Assembly (NCBI RefSeq): GCF_030388325.1
Contig: NZ_CP103794.1
Span: 248,001-312,000 of the forward strand
DNA: 64,000 nt
Source: Flavobacterium johnsoniae
GTDB lineage: Bacteria; Bacteroidota; Bacteroidia; Flavobacteriales; Flavobacteriaceae
Direction: 5' to 3'
Part shown: positions 26,700-34,283 of the stretch, piece by piece
Layout of the letters: every line of letters starts with the position of its first letter
Position numbering within the stretch: the stretch's first letter is position 1
Position numbers and translations under genes: made by a program
The notes under the pieces: generated by a model
What the model was told of the DNA's origin: nothing
Seen by the model: only the letters and a program-made list of their open reading frames with translations
Databases searched by the model: none

Positions 26700-26727
26700 G
26701 TAGAGACGCACTGCAGTGCGTTTCTAC
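26700..26727. repeat. 28-bp near-perfect palindrome
   Basis: GTAGAGACGCACTG pairs with CAGTGCGTTTCTAC with one G-T mismatch. It lies in the divergent gap before the 78-residue gene. Confidence 0.75.
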
Positions 26728-26741
26728 AGAAAAAAACTTAG

Positions 26742-26757
26742 TCCCGAAGCTTCGGGA
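26742..26757. repeat. 16-bp perfect palindrome
   Basis: TCCCGAAGCTTCGGGA is a perfect palindrome next to the previous element. It could be a repeat or a hairpin; the downstream bases are not T-rich, so it is not a typical terminator. Confidence 0.6.
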
Positions 26758-26796
26758 TAGCACCTCAGAATCTTAGAACCTTTAAGAAAGACTTTG

Positions 26797-26804
26797 TACC
26801 TTTG
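26797..26804 (+). promoter_or_regulatory. Candidate minus-7 box for the 78-residue gene
   Basis: TACCTTTG matches TAnnTTTG, 31 bases before ATG 26835. It is embedded in a run of CCTTTGC-like repeats, so its promoter role is uncertain. Confidence 0.45.
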
Positions 26805-26834
26805 CGCCTCTGAACCTTTGCACCTTTAAAAAAA

Positions 26835-27071
26835 ATGTCTAGAAAAATAAAACTAATTTGGGATTTTCGCGGACCAGCTTCTGCAAAAACTGCCGAACAT
26901 CACGAAATTCATTTAAAAGAATATATAGCAATTGAAAAATTACCTTTAAATATTACAGGATTTTCAATTGTAAACGACATGCATGCCACCGCTTTTATGG
27001 TAGTTACCGATGAAAATATGATTCAAGTAAGAGATGCTTTGAAACCACATCGAGGAGAACTCTATGAGTAG
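26835..27071 (+). CDS. Small conserved hypothetical protein
   Basis: A 78-residue cytoplasmic protein without signal peptide. It contains a LIWDFRGPASAKTAEHHEIHL motif split over residues 8-28 and ends with ALKPHRGELYE. Two His in HHEIH and one in NDMHATAF could bind metal, but this is speculation. The high similarity to small flavobacterial hypotheticals and the coding-like composition support a real gene. It is flanked by repeat elements on both sides. Confidence 0.75.
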   Translation: MSRKIKLIWDFRGPASAKTAEHHEIHLKEYIAIEKLPLNITGFSIVNDMHATAFMVVTDENMIQVRDALKPHRGELYE

Positions 27072-27162
27072 TTTTCAGTTTTCAGTCACAGTTTACAGTT
27101 TGTACTGAGACTAATTTTAAGTCGCAGTTTACGGAGACTGCAAACTGCGACTGAATACTTTT
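27072..27162. repeat. CAGTCACAGT/GTCGCAGTTT palindromic repeat
   Basis: A 91-base gap between convergent genes made of repeated GTTTTCAGT and CAGTCACAGT units, with a hairpin of GTCGCAGTTT (27121-27130) and AAACTGCGAC (27142-27151). A related element lies at 32454-32517. It could act as a bidirectional terminator. Confidence 0.7.
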
Positions 27163-29358
27163 TTAATTCGCTACTTCACTAATAAACTTTATACGCATTA
27201 AACGCAGTTCATCAATATCATAATCGCCATCGAATTCTTTTAGAGCGTCTTCGATTTTATCTGATTCTGATTCCATGAAGTAATCATGAATTTCTTCTTG
27301 CTGATCGTCATCCAAAATATCGTCTAACCAATATTTGATGTTTAGCTTTGTTCCAGAATAAACAATTTGTTCCATTTCTTTAATCAAAGCATCCATCGAA
27401 AGCCCTTTCGCGGAAGCGATATCACTTAAAGGTAACTTTCTATCAATATTCTGAATGATGTATAATTTGTTGGCAGAATTTACTCCTGTTGATTTTACGA
27501 CTAAATCGTCTGGACGAATAATATCGTTATCTTCAACATATCTGGCAATTAAAGCCACAAATTCACTTCCGTATTTTTTAGCTTTTCCTTCTCCTACTCC
27601 ATGAATATTATATAATTCGGTAATAGAAATCGGATATTTAAGTGCCATATCTTCTAAAGAAGGATCTTGGAAAACAACAAATGGAGGAACTCCAAGTTTT
27701 TTGGCTACTTTTTTACGAAGCTCGCGTAGCATTCCTGTCAAGACTTCATCAGCAGTTCCAGAAGATTTGCCTCCTGATACAATTGTTTCGTCATCAGCTT
27801 CTGTATACTCATGATCTTCAGACATCATAAATGAAACTGGATTTTTAATGTAATCTAATCCTTTTTCGGTGATTTTAATTACACCATAAGTTTCGATATC
27901 TTTAGACAAATAAGCGGAAACTAAAACTTGTCTTAATAAAGCCATCCAATATTTTTCGTCATGATCTGAACCCGAACCAAAATAAGGCTGCGTATCTGTT
28001 TTGTGTGCTTTAATTACGGCATTAATTCGCCCAATTAAAGTGAACACAATTTCTTTTGATTTGTAAATGTGTTTAGTATCACGAACAACTTCAAGCAATT
28101 TTACCACTTGTTCTTTTGCTTCGACCTTATGTTTAGGATTACGAACGTTGTCATCCATATCGGCACCTTCGCCAGTTTCGCTGTCAAATTCTTCACCAAA
28201 ATAATGCAGCAAGAATTTTCTACGTGACATAGACGTTTCGGCGTAAGCCACAACTTCCTGCAAAAGTGCAAAACCAATTTCTTGCTCAGCAACTGGTTTT
28301 CCTGACATGAATTTCTCTAGCTTTTCTACATCTTTATAAGAGTAATAAGCTAAACAATGTCCTTCTCCGCCGTCGCGTCCTGCACGACCAGTTTCCTGAT
28401 AATAACTTTCAAGAGATTTTGGAATATCATGGTGAATTACAAAACGAACGTCTGGTTTGTCGATTCCCATTCCGAAGGCAATTGTTGCCACAACAACATC
28501 TACGTCTTCCATCAAAAACATGTCTTGATGTTTCGCTCGTGTTTTGGCATCTAAACCTGCGTGATATGGAACAGCGCTAATTCCGTTTACTTGCAAAACT
28601 TCGGCAATAGATTCTACCTTTTTACGGCTTAAGCAATAAATAATTCCAGATTTGCCTTTATGCTGTTTTATAAATCGAATAATATCCGATTCGATGTTTT
28701 TTGTTTTTGTTCGAACTTCGTAATATAAGTTCGGTCTGTTGAATGATGCTTTAAAAGTGTTCGCATCAGACATATCCAAATTTTTCAGAATATCTTCCTG
28801 AACTTTTGGCGTTGCAGTTGCGGTAAGTCCGATAATTGGCACTTTACCTAATTGCTTGATAATATTTCTTAGATTTCTGTATTCAGGTCTAAAATCGTGT
28901 CCCCATTCTGATATACAATGGGCTTCATCAATAGCAACAAAAGAAATTTTGACACTTTGCAAAAAGCTTACATATTCTTCTTTTGTTAACGATTCTGGGG
29001 CTACGTACAAAAGTTTGGTTAAACCAGAAGTGATATCTTTTTTAACCTGAGCAATCTCCGTTTTGGTAAGAGAGGAATTCAATACATGAGCAATTCCATT
29101 TTCCGACGAAAGACTTCGAATCGCATCAACTTGATTTTTCATCAAAGCAATCAATGGTGAAACAACAATTGCTGTTCCATCCTGAATTAAAGCGGGTAAT
29201 TGATAACAAAGAGACTTTCCACCGCCTGTTGGCATAATTACGAAAGTATTCTTATCATTTAAAATACTCGTAATGACTTGCTCTTGCAAGCCTTTAAATT
29301 GGCTAAAGCCGAAATACTTCTTTAATTCTTTATGTATTTCAATTTCGTTTGAATTCAT
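27163..29358 (-). CDS. recQ: ATP-dependent DNA helicase RecQ
   Basis: A 731-residue SF2 helicase for DNA repair and recombination. Walker A PTGGGKSLCYQ starts near residue 43, DEAH is at 144-147, motif VI QETGRAGRDGG is at 321-331, and an RQC-like region and an HRDC-like domain (about 535-640) follow. The zinc-binding cysteines of the usual RecQ subdomain (four Cys in E. coli RecQ) are missing: the equivalent stretch near 375-405 begins SMSRRK and has none. It is divergent from kdsD and ends at a palindromic repeat shared with the 78-residue gene. Confidence 0.95.
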   Translation of the reverse strand: MNSNEIEIHKELKKYFGFSQFKGLQEQVITSILNDKNTFVIMPTGGGKSLCYQLPALIQDGTAIVVSPLIALMKNQVDAIRSLSSENGIAHVLNSSLTKTEIAQVKKDITSGLTKLLYVAPESLTKEEYVSFLQSVKISFVAIDEAHCISEWGHDFRPEYRNLRNIIKQLGKVPIIGLTATATPKVQEDILKNLDMSDANTFKASFNRPNLYYEVRTKTKNIESDIIRFIKQHKGKSGIIYCLSRKKVESIAEVLQVNGISAVPYHAGLDAKTRAKHQDMFLMEDVDVVVATIAFGMGIDKPDVRFVIHHDIPKSLESYYQETGRAGRDGGEGHCLAYYSYKDVEKLEKFMSGKPVAEQEIGFALLQEVVAYAETSMSRRKFLLHYFGEEFDSETGEGADMDDNVRNPKHKVEAKEQVVKLLEVVRDTKHIYKSKEIVFTLIGRINAVIKAHKTDTQPYFGSGSDHDEKYWMALLRQVLVSAYLSKDIETYGVIKITEKGLDYIKNPVSFMMSEDHEYTEADDETIVSGGKSSGTADEVLTGMLRELRKKVAKKLGVPPFVVFQDPSLEDMALKYPISITELYNIHGVGEGKAKKYGSEFVALIARYVEDNDIIRPDDLVVKSTGVNSANKLYIIQNIDRKLPLSDIASAKGLSMDALIKEMEQIVYSGTKLNIKYWLDDILDDDQQEEIHDYFMESESDKIEDALKEFDGDYDIDELRLMRIKFISEVAN

Positions 29359-29382
29359 TCTTTATATTAACTGTATTTTGTA

Positions 29383-29390
29383 TAAATTTG
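29383..29390 (+). promoter_or_regulatory. Minus-7 box that supports the kdsD start
   Basis: TAAATTTG matches TAnnTTTG. It lies upstream of TTG 29445 but downstream of the longer ORF start at 29349, so the longer form could not be made from it. Confidence 0.6.
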
Positions 29391-29444
29391 CAACACATAA
29401 AGATACAACTTTCTTTTATACATACAAATTTTAAATATTCTGAT

Positions 29445-30410
29445 TTGATCACAAAAGAAAATATATTGGCGATCGCCAAGAAAACAATACTCTCTGAAAG
29501 TGAAGCAATTACAAAACTCATTGATTTTTTGGACGAAAATTTTCACGAAGCTGTCCAACGTATCTATGAAAGCAAAGGTCGACTTATTGTAACTGGAATT
29601 GGAAAAAGCGCGATTATTGCTCAAAAAATGGTTGCCACTTTTAACTCTACAGGCACTCCTTCTATGTTTTTACACGCCGCTGAAGCAATACACGGCGATT
29701 TAGGAATGATTCAGAATGAAGACGTTATAATTTGTATTTCTAAAAGCGGAAATAGCCCAGAAATAAAGGTTTTGGTTCCGTTATTAAAAAGATTCGGCAA
29801 CACCTTAATTGCAATTACAGGAAACATTACTTCTTTTTTAGCAAAAGGTTCAGATTATGTTCTAAATGCAACTGTAGATACAGAAGCTTGCCCAATCAAT
29901 CTGGCACCAACAAATAGTACGACTGCGCAACTTGTTATTGGAGACGCATTGGCAGTTTGCTTAATGGAAATGCGTGATTTTAAACCTGAAGATTTTGCAG
30001 TTTATCATCCTGGCGGCGCTTTAGGAAAGAAGCTTTTACTTCGCGTAAAAGATATGATCGAAAATTCATTAAAACCCGCAGTTACACCAGATACTTCTGT
30101 TAAAAAAGTCATTTTTGAAATTTCTGAAAAAAGACTTGGAGTTACAGCAGTTATTGAAGATGAAAAAATTATTGGAATTATTACGGATGGAGACATCCGA
30201 AGAATGCTAAATGACGTAGATACTATTGCGGACTTGACTGCAAAGGATATTATGTCTAAAAATCCGAAAGTAGTTTCTTCGGAAACTATGGCGGTTGACG
30301 CATTAAATATTTTAGAAGACTTCTCGATCACGCAATTAATAGTTGCTGATAATGGAGAATATAAAGGAGTTTTACATTTACATGACATTTTAAAAGAAGG
30401 AATCGTATAA
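29445..30410 (+). CDS. kdsD: Arabinose-5-phosphate isomerase (KpsF/GutQ family)
   Basis: Converts ribulose 5-phosphate to arabinose 5-phosphate, the first step toward Kdo and lipopolysaccharide. The 321-residue protein has a SIS domain (about 30-160; RLIVTGIGKSAIIAQ, NSTGTPSMFLHA, ISKSGNSPE) and two CBS domains (about 200-321, ITDGDIRRM). The start was set at TTG 29445 (LITKENILAIAKK), matching the family N-terminus and the 5' end implied by the promoter box at 29383-29390. Its TAA overlaps the tatC ATG by one base, so they are an operon. Confidence 0.92.
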   Translation: MITKENILAIAKKTILSESEAITKLIDFLDENFHEAVQRIYESKGRLIVTGIGKSAIIAQKMVATFNSTGTPSMFLHAAEAIHGDLGMIQNEDVIICISKSGNSPEIKVLVPLLKRFGNTLIAITGNITSFLAKGSDYVLNATVDTEACPINLAPTNSTTAQLVIGDALAVCLMEMRDFKPEDFAVYHPGGALGKKLLLRVKDMIENSLKPAVTPDTSVKKVIFEISEKRLGVTAVIEDEKIIGIITDGDIRRMLNDVDTIADLTAKDIMSKNPKVVSSETMAVDALNILEDFSITQLIVADNGEYKGVLHLHDILKEGIV

Positions 30411-31225
30411 TGGCAAAGAAAAACCTTGGCGAGATGTCATTTTTAGATCATCTTGAAGAATTAAGATGGCTATTGGTTAGAAGTACATTTGCAACATGCA
30501 TCATGGCATTTGTTACTTATTTTATTAGTGATTATTTATTTGATCAAATTATTTTAGGTCCGATTAGACCAACGTTTTTTACTTACGTTTGGTTTTGCGA
30601 CTTATCGCACCAATTAGGATTTGCAGACAGCATTTGTATTACAGAACTGAATTTCATTATTCAGAATACCGAAATGGAGGGTCAGGTAAACATCTTTGTA
30701 TGGATGTGTCTTTTGGCTGGTTTTATTTTAAGTTTCCCTTATATTTTATGGGAAATCTGGAAATTTATAAGTCCGGCACTTTATGAGAAAGAAAGAAAAA
30801 ATGCGAAATTATTCATTTTCGTTTCTTCATTACTTTTCTTTTTAGGAGTGTTGTTCGGGTATTTTGTAGTAATCCCGATGTCTGTAAACTTCGTTGCCAC
30901 TTTCTCTGTGAGTGATGTGGTGAAAAACCAATTTACATTAGAATCTTATATGGGAATGGTTAAAACGAGTATTCTAGGAAGTGCTATATTTTTCGAATTA
31001 CCAATTGCTATCTACTTCTTAACTAAATTAGGATTAGTAACTCCTGAATTCTTAAGAAAATATTGGAAATATGCTGTGGTAATTATTCTAGTTATTGCCG
31101 CAATTGTTACGCCACCAGATGTTGTAAGTCAAACTATTGTAGCAATTCCGATGTTAATTATCTACGAAGTCAGTATTCTGATTTCTAAGATTGTTTATAA
31201 AAATAAATTGAAAGAAAATGTCTGA
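30410..31225 (+). CDS. tatC: Twin-arginine translocase subunit TatC
   Basis: Receptor subunit of the Tat pathway, which exports folded proteins across the cytoplasmic membrane. The 271-residue protein has six predicted membrane helices; the family N-terminus MSFLDHLEELRWLLVRS begins at about residue 9 and FISPALYEKERK lies in the loop near 115-126. tatA and tatB are not in the neighbourhood. It overlaps the kdsD stop by one base and the CMD start by eight bases. Confidence 0.96.
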   Translation: MAKKNLGEMSFLDHLEELRWLLVRSTFATCIMAFVTYFISDYLFDQIILGPIRPTFFTYVWFCDLSHQLGFADSICITELNFIIQNTEMEGQVNIFVWMCLLAGFILSFPYILWEIWKFISPALYEKERKNAKLFIFVSSLLFFLGVLFGYFVVIPMSVNFVATFSVSDVVKNQFTLESYMGMVKTSILGSAIFFELPIAIYFLTKLGLVTPEFLRKYWKYAVVIILVIAAIVTPPDVVSQTIVAIPMLIIYEVSILISKIVYKNKLKENV

Positions 31226-31568
31226 TATCATTCAAGAATTTAACGACTATCGTTCTAAAATGAACGAAAAATTATTAGCTGACAATAACAAAATTGTAAA
31301 GCGAATTTTTAATCTTGACACTAATGCTTACGCAGAAGGTGCTCTTGATGTAAAAACAAAAGAACTTTTAGGTTTAGTTGCTTCAACAGTTTTACGTTGT
31401 GATGACTGCGTAAAATACCATTTAGAAACAAGTTACAAAGAAGGTGTTTCTAAAGAAGAAATGATGGAAGCAATGGGAATTGCAATTCTTGTTGGAGGAA
31501 CAATCGTAATTCCGCATTTAAGAAGAGCTTACGAGTTTTGGGAAGCTTTAGAAGAGCAAGGCAAATAA
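31218..31568 (+). CDS. Carboxymuconolactone decarboxylase family protein
   Basis: A 116-residue small protein of the CMD/AhpD family. LRCDDCVKYHLETSYKEG near residues 54-71 contains the CxxCxxxH motif of AhpD-like redox proteins, suggesting a thiol-based reductase rather than a decarboxylase. It overlaps the tatC stop by eight bases and is translationally coupled to it. The order kdsD-tatC-CMD suggests cotranscription. Confidence 0.9.
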   Translation: MSDIIQEFNDYRSKMNEKLLADNNKIVKRIFNLDTNAYAEGALDVKTKELLGLVASTVLRCDDCVKYHLETSYKEGVSKEEMMEAMGIAILVGGTIVIPHLRRAYEFWEALEEQGK

Positions 31569-31705
31569 TTAGAAAATTTGATAACTAGTCAATTAGATAA
31601 TTTCTTGACAATATGTTAATTCATTTATCTCGTTGATTTATTTTCATTTATTTTGCCAAAGCGAGATATAATTATCTCATTATCAAATTGACACATTATC
31701 TAATT
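31567..31705. repeat. Imperfect inverted-repeat element
   Basis: The outer arms, AATTAGAAAATTTGATAACT (from 31567) and the reverse complement of 31670-31705 (AATTAGATAATGTGTCAATT onward), are alike with a few changes. The inner arms TATCTCG (31626-31632) and CGAGATA (31662-31668) pair perfectly. It lies between CMD and lptB. Confidence 0.65.
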
Positions 31706-31712
31706 AAAAAAA

Positions 31713-32453
31713 ATGAAGCTAAGAGCCGATAATTTAATCAAAACCTATAAAGGACGTAGTGTTGTAAAAGGAATTTCTGTTGAAGTAAATCAAGGAGAAA
31801 TCGTGGGACTTTTAGGACCAAATGGAGCGGGAAAAACAACGTCTTTCTATATGATTGTAGGATTGGTAAAACCAAATCAAGGGAACATTTATCTTGACGA
31901 CTTAAACATTACCGATTATCCGATGTACAAACGTGCACAACAAGGAATTGGTTATTTGGCGCAAGAAGCTTCGGTTTTTAGAAAATTAAGTATTGAAGAC
32001 AATATTTTGAGCGTTTTGCAATTGACAAAACTTTCTAAAGAAGCACAGATTGCTAAGATGGAAAGTTTGATCGAAGAATTCAGTTTAGAACATATTCGCA
32101 CTAACCGAGGCGATTTACTTTCTGGAGGAGAGCGTCGTCGTACAGAAATTGCACGCGCATTGGCAACCGATCCGAAATTCATTTTATTAGATGAGCCTTT
32201 TGCAGGAGTTGACCCAGTTGCGGTTGAGGATATTCAGAGAATTGTAGCTCAATTAAAAAATAAAAATATCGGAATCTTAATTACCGATCACAACGTTCAA
32301 GAAACTTTAGCTATTACCGATAAAACATATCTAATGTTTGAAGGAGGAATTCTGAAAGCAGGAATTCCAGAAGAATTGGTAGAAGATGAAATGGTTCGTA
32401 GAGTATATCTAGGACAGAATTTTGAACTTCGTAAGAAAAAATTAGAGTTCTAG
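31713..32453 (+). CDS. lptB: LPS export ABC transporter ATP-binding protein LptB
   Basis: Cytoplasmic ATPase of the LptBFG transporter that pulls lipopolysaccharide from the inner membrane. The 246-residue protein has Walker A GPNGAGKTT (near residue 36), Q-loop YLAQEASVFRKLS, signature LSGGERRR (near 138), Walker B FILLDEPFAGVDP (near 158-170) and H-loop ILITDHNV. The ERRR signature and the GVDP D-loop are typical of LptB. The permease genes are not in the window. Confidence 0.95.
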   Translation: MKLRADNLIKTYKGRSVVKGISVEVNQGEIVGLLGPNGAGKTTSFYMIVGLVKPNQGNIYLDDLNITDYPMYKRAQQGIGYLAQEASVFRKLSIEDNILSVLQLTKLSKEAQIAKMESLIEEFSLEHIRTNRGDLLSGGERRRTEIARALATDPKFILLDEPFAGVDPVAVEDIQRIVAQLKNKNIGILITDHNVQETLAITDKTYLMFEGGILKAGIPEELVEDEMVRRVYLGQNFELRKKKLEF

Positions 32454-32517
32454 AAAAAGTATTCAGTCTCGGTTTTCAGTAACAGCAAATACTGAAAACT
32501 GCGACTGTGACTGAAAA
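32454..32517. repeat. CAGTCTCGGTTTTCAGT palindromic repeat
   Basis: An imperfect stem (32464-32481 against 32490-32507) with about two mismatches, followed by a second GTGACTGAAAAC. It fills the gap between convergent lptB and the GH25 gene and resembles the element at 27072-27162. Confidence 0.7.
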
Positions 32518-33375
32518 CTATTCTACAGTAATAAACTGCAACTGCTCTATATCTCCGTTATAAATATTAACATCAACTCGATGTTTGATTCCTGGCAAAG
32601 AAGCTTTTTCTGTAAACTGCCAGAACAGCCAATCGTCTTCGATTTTTTCTCTATAGAAATTATAGTTCGCAATCCAAAATAAATAATCTCCAAATTCTTC
32701 TTTTAAGAAATCAGAATAATACCTTTCTCCCGAATAAATTATTGGGCGAACCTGATAATGTTTTTCAACTTTATTCAACCAACGCTTCAAACCTTTTTTT
32801 AAACTGTCTAAAGGCTGATTTTTGGGTAATTTTTCGATATCTAAAACTGGAGGGAGATCTCCTTTTTGCAATTTTACCGTTTTAATAAAAAGATCGGCTT
32901 GTTCGATAGAATTTTCATTAGGACGATAATAATGATAAGCGCCTCGCATTATTTTATTTTCTTTTGCTCCTTCCCAGTTTCTTTTGAATTGCCTATCAAC
33001 ACGATCATTTCCTGCTGTTGCGCGAATAAAAACAAATTGTACAGGATATTTTTCGTCTAGGATTTCTACTTCCTCCCAATCGACTTTTCCTTGAAATTCA
33101 GAAACGTCAATTCCGACTACTTTTCCTTTATGATTTTCGAGAACACGAATATTTCGCACATCCGAAAGATGTTTATCAACCTCATCTTCGTCTAAAACTT
33201 TTTCCGATTTAAAACCTAAATAATAAGCAAGTCCTTTACGATAATGGTAAATTATTCCGATAAATAAACACGAAAAAAATAGCAACAAAAGTCCTCGAAA
33301 AACCTTGCTTAAAAGAGATCTTCCAGCGGGTTTTCTAGAATATGTTTTACGGTAAGTTGTTTTTCTCGCCATCAA
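32518..33375 (-). CDS. Glycoside hydrolase family 25 lysozyme-like, membrane-anchored
   Basis: A 285-residue protein that probably cleaves the glycan strand of peptidoglycan. A Lys/Arg-rich cytoplasmic N-terminus (1-23) and one membrane segment (about 24-43) anchor it; the catalytic domain covers about 80-285. GH25 motifs are VGIDVSEFQGKVDW (about 87-100), GAYHYYRPN (near 145), LPPVLDIEKL (near 174, acidic catalytic residues DIE) and FWIANYNFY near 238. It begins 6 bases beyond the pssA stop, so they form an operon. Confidence 0.92.
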   Translation of the reverse strand: MMARKTTYRKTYSRKPAGRSLLSKVFRGLLLLFFSCLFIGIIYHYRKGLAYYLGFKSEKVLDEDEVDKHLSDVRNIRVLENHKGKVVGIDVSEFQGKVDWEEVEILDEKYPVQFVFIRATAGNDRVDRQFKRNWEGAKENKIMRGAYHYYRPNENSIEQADLFIKTVKLQKGDLPPVLDIEKLPKNQPLDSLKKGLKRWLNKVEKHYQVRPIIYSGERYYSDFLKEEFGDYLFWIANYNFYREKIEDDWLFWQFTEKASLPGIKHRVDVNIYNGDIEQLQFITVE

Positions 33376-33381
33376 ACAGAA

Positions 33382-34092
33382 TTACTTTTTCAAAAACAGA
33401 TTATTGATAATTGAAAGCAATACATAAAAAACAATAATCAACGGAATTGCAATGTAATGCAGTAAAATAACCATTAAAACCGAAACGATTAAAAATATGA
33501 TTTGAAGTGCATTTTCTTTAAAACTAAATTTTTTAATTTTTAAAGAAAATAACGGGATTTCGGCGTTCAAAATGTAAGCGCTACATAACGTGATTATTAA
33601 TAAAACCCATTGATTGGTTAAGATTTCCAAGATCATTAATGAATCTGAAAAAGAAATAACTAGCGGAAGACTTAAAATAAACAATGCATTGGCAGGCGTC
33701 GGCAAACCAATAAAAGAATCCGTTTGGCGTGTATCGATATTAAAATTAGCAAGACGATAGCAAGACCCCAAAGTAATGATAAAGCCTAAAAACGGAATTG
33801 CCGGATGAGTTCCTAATTCATGTGCACTGTTATTAAACATACTATACATAACATATCCAGGCGTTACACCGCTTGTTACCATATCTGCCAAAGAATCTAA
33901 TTGCAATCCAAGCGGGCTAGAAACTTTGAATAATCTCGCAAAAAAACCGTCGAAAAAATCGAAAAAGATTCCTAAGCAAACCATGTAAAATGCCATTAAA
34001 TAATTATTTTGAGAAACATAAACAATTGCTACACAACCACAGAAAAGATTAATTAATGTGATGAGATTTGGAATGTGCTTTTTAATATTCAT
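33382..34092 (-). CDS. pssA: CDP-diacylglycerol-serine O-phosphatidyltransferase
   Basis: Makes phosphatidylserine, the precursor of phosphatidylethanolamine. The 236-residue membrane protein contains the full CDP-alcohol phosphotransferase signature DGFFAR-x8-G-x3-D-x3-D (near residues 49-73, ending LDSLADMVTSG). Several hydrophobic segments follow. It is the first gene of a pssA-GH25 operon with a TAnnTTTG box 29 bases upstream, divergent from the PorV-like gene. Confidence 0.95.
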   Translation of the reverse strand: MNIKKHIPNLITLINLFCGCVAIVYVSQNNYLMAFYMVCLGIFFDFFDGFFARLFKVSSPLGLQLDSLADMVTSGVTPGYVMYSMFNNSAHELGTHPAIPFLGFIITLGSCYRLANFNIDTRQTDSFIGLPTPANALFILSLPLVISFSDSLMILEILTNQWVLLIITLCSAYILNAEIPLFSLKIKKFSFKENALQIIFLIVSVLMVILLHYIAIPLIIVFYVLLSIINNLFLKK

Positions 34093-34120
34093 AGTTTGAA
34101 ATTTTGATAATGGCAGAGAA

Positions 34121-34128
34121 CAAATTTA
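34121..34128 (-). promoter_or_regulatory. Candidate minus-7 box for pssA
   Basis: TAAATTTG on the minus strand matches TAnnTTTG, 28 bases before the ATG. TTTTG at about 34145-34148 could be the minus-33 element. Confidence 0.6.
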
Positions 34129-34233
34129 GCATAATAACTCGATGCAAAACGAGTTTTTCTAATAGTTTTTTATTTCTAATTCCGACTTTCAGAATATTTG
34201 AAGAAACGAACTTAATAGCTGAGTAAAATATTA

Positions 34234-34241
34234 TATTTTTG
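34234..34241 (+). promoter_or_regulatory. Candidate minus-7 box for the PorV-like gene
   Basis: TATTTTTG matches TAnnTTTG, 42 bases before TTG 34284. Confidence 0.5.
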
Positions 34242-34283
34242 ATAAAAATTTAAAAACTGTTTAGGACTGTAAAAAAAGAGCTT

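Noticed and set aside
29349-29444. Longer N-terminal form of the arabinose-5-phosphate isomerase (353 residues)
   Set aside because: It overlaps the divergent recQ start and begins upstream of the predicted promoter; the homologous family N-terminus starts at TTG 29445.
34136-34155. AACTCG/CGAGTT hairpin with downstream T run in the pssA / PorV-like divergent gap
   Set aside because: It looks like a terminator on the plus strand, but no plus-strand gene ends there; it also overlaps the pssA promoter, so it is probably chance or an unproven regulatory site.
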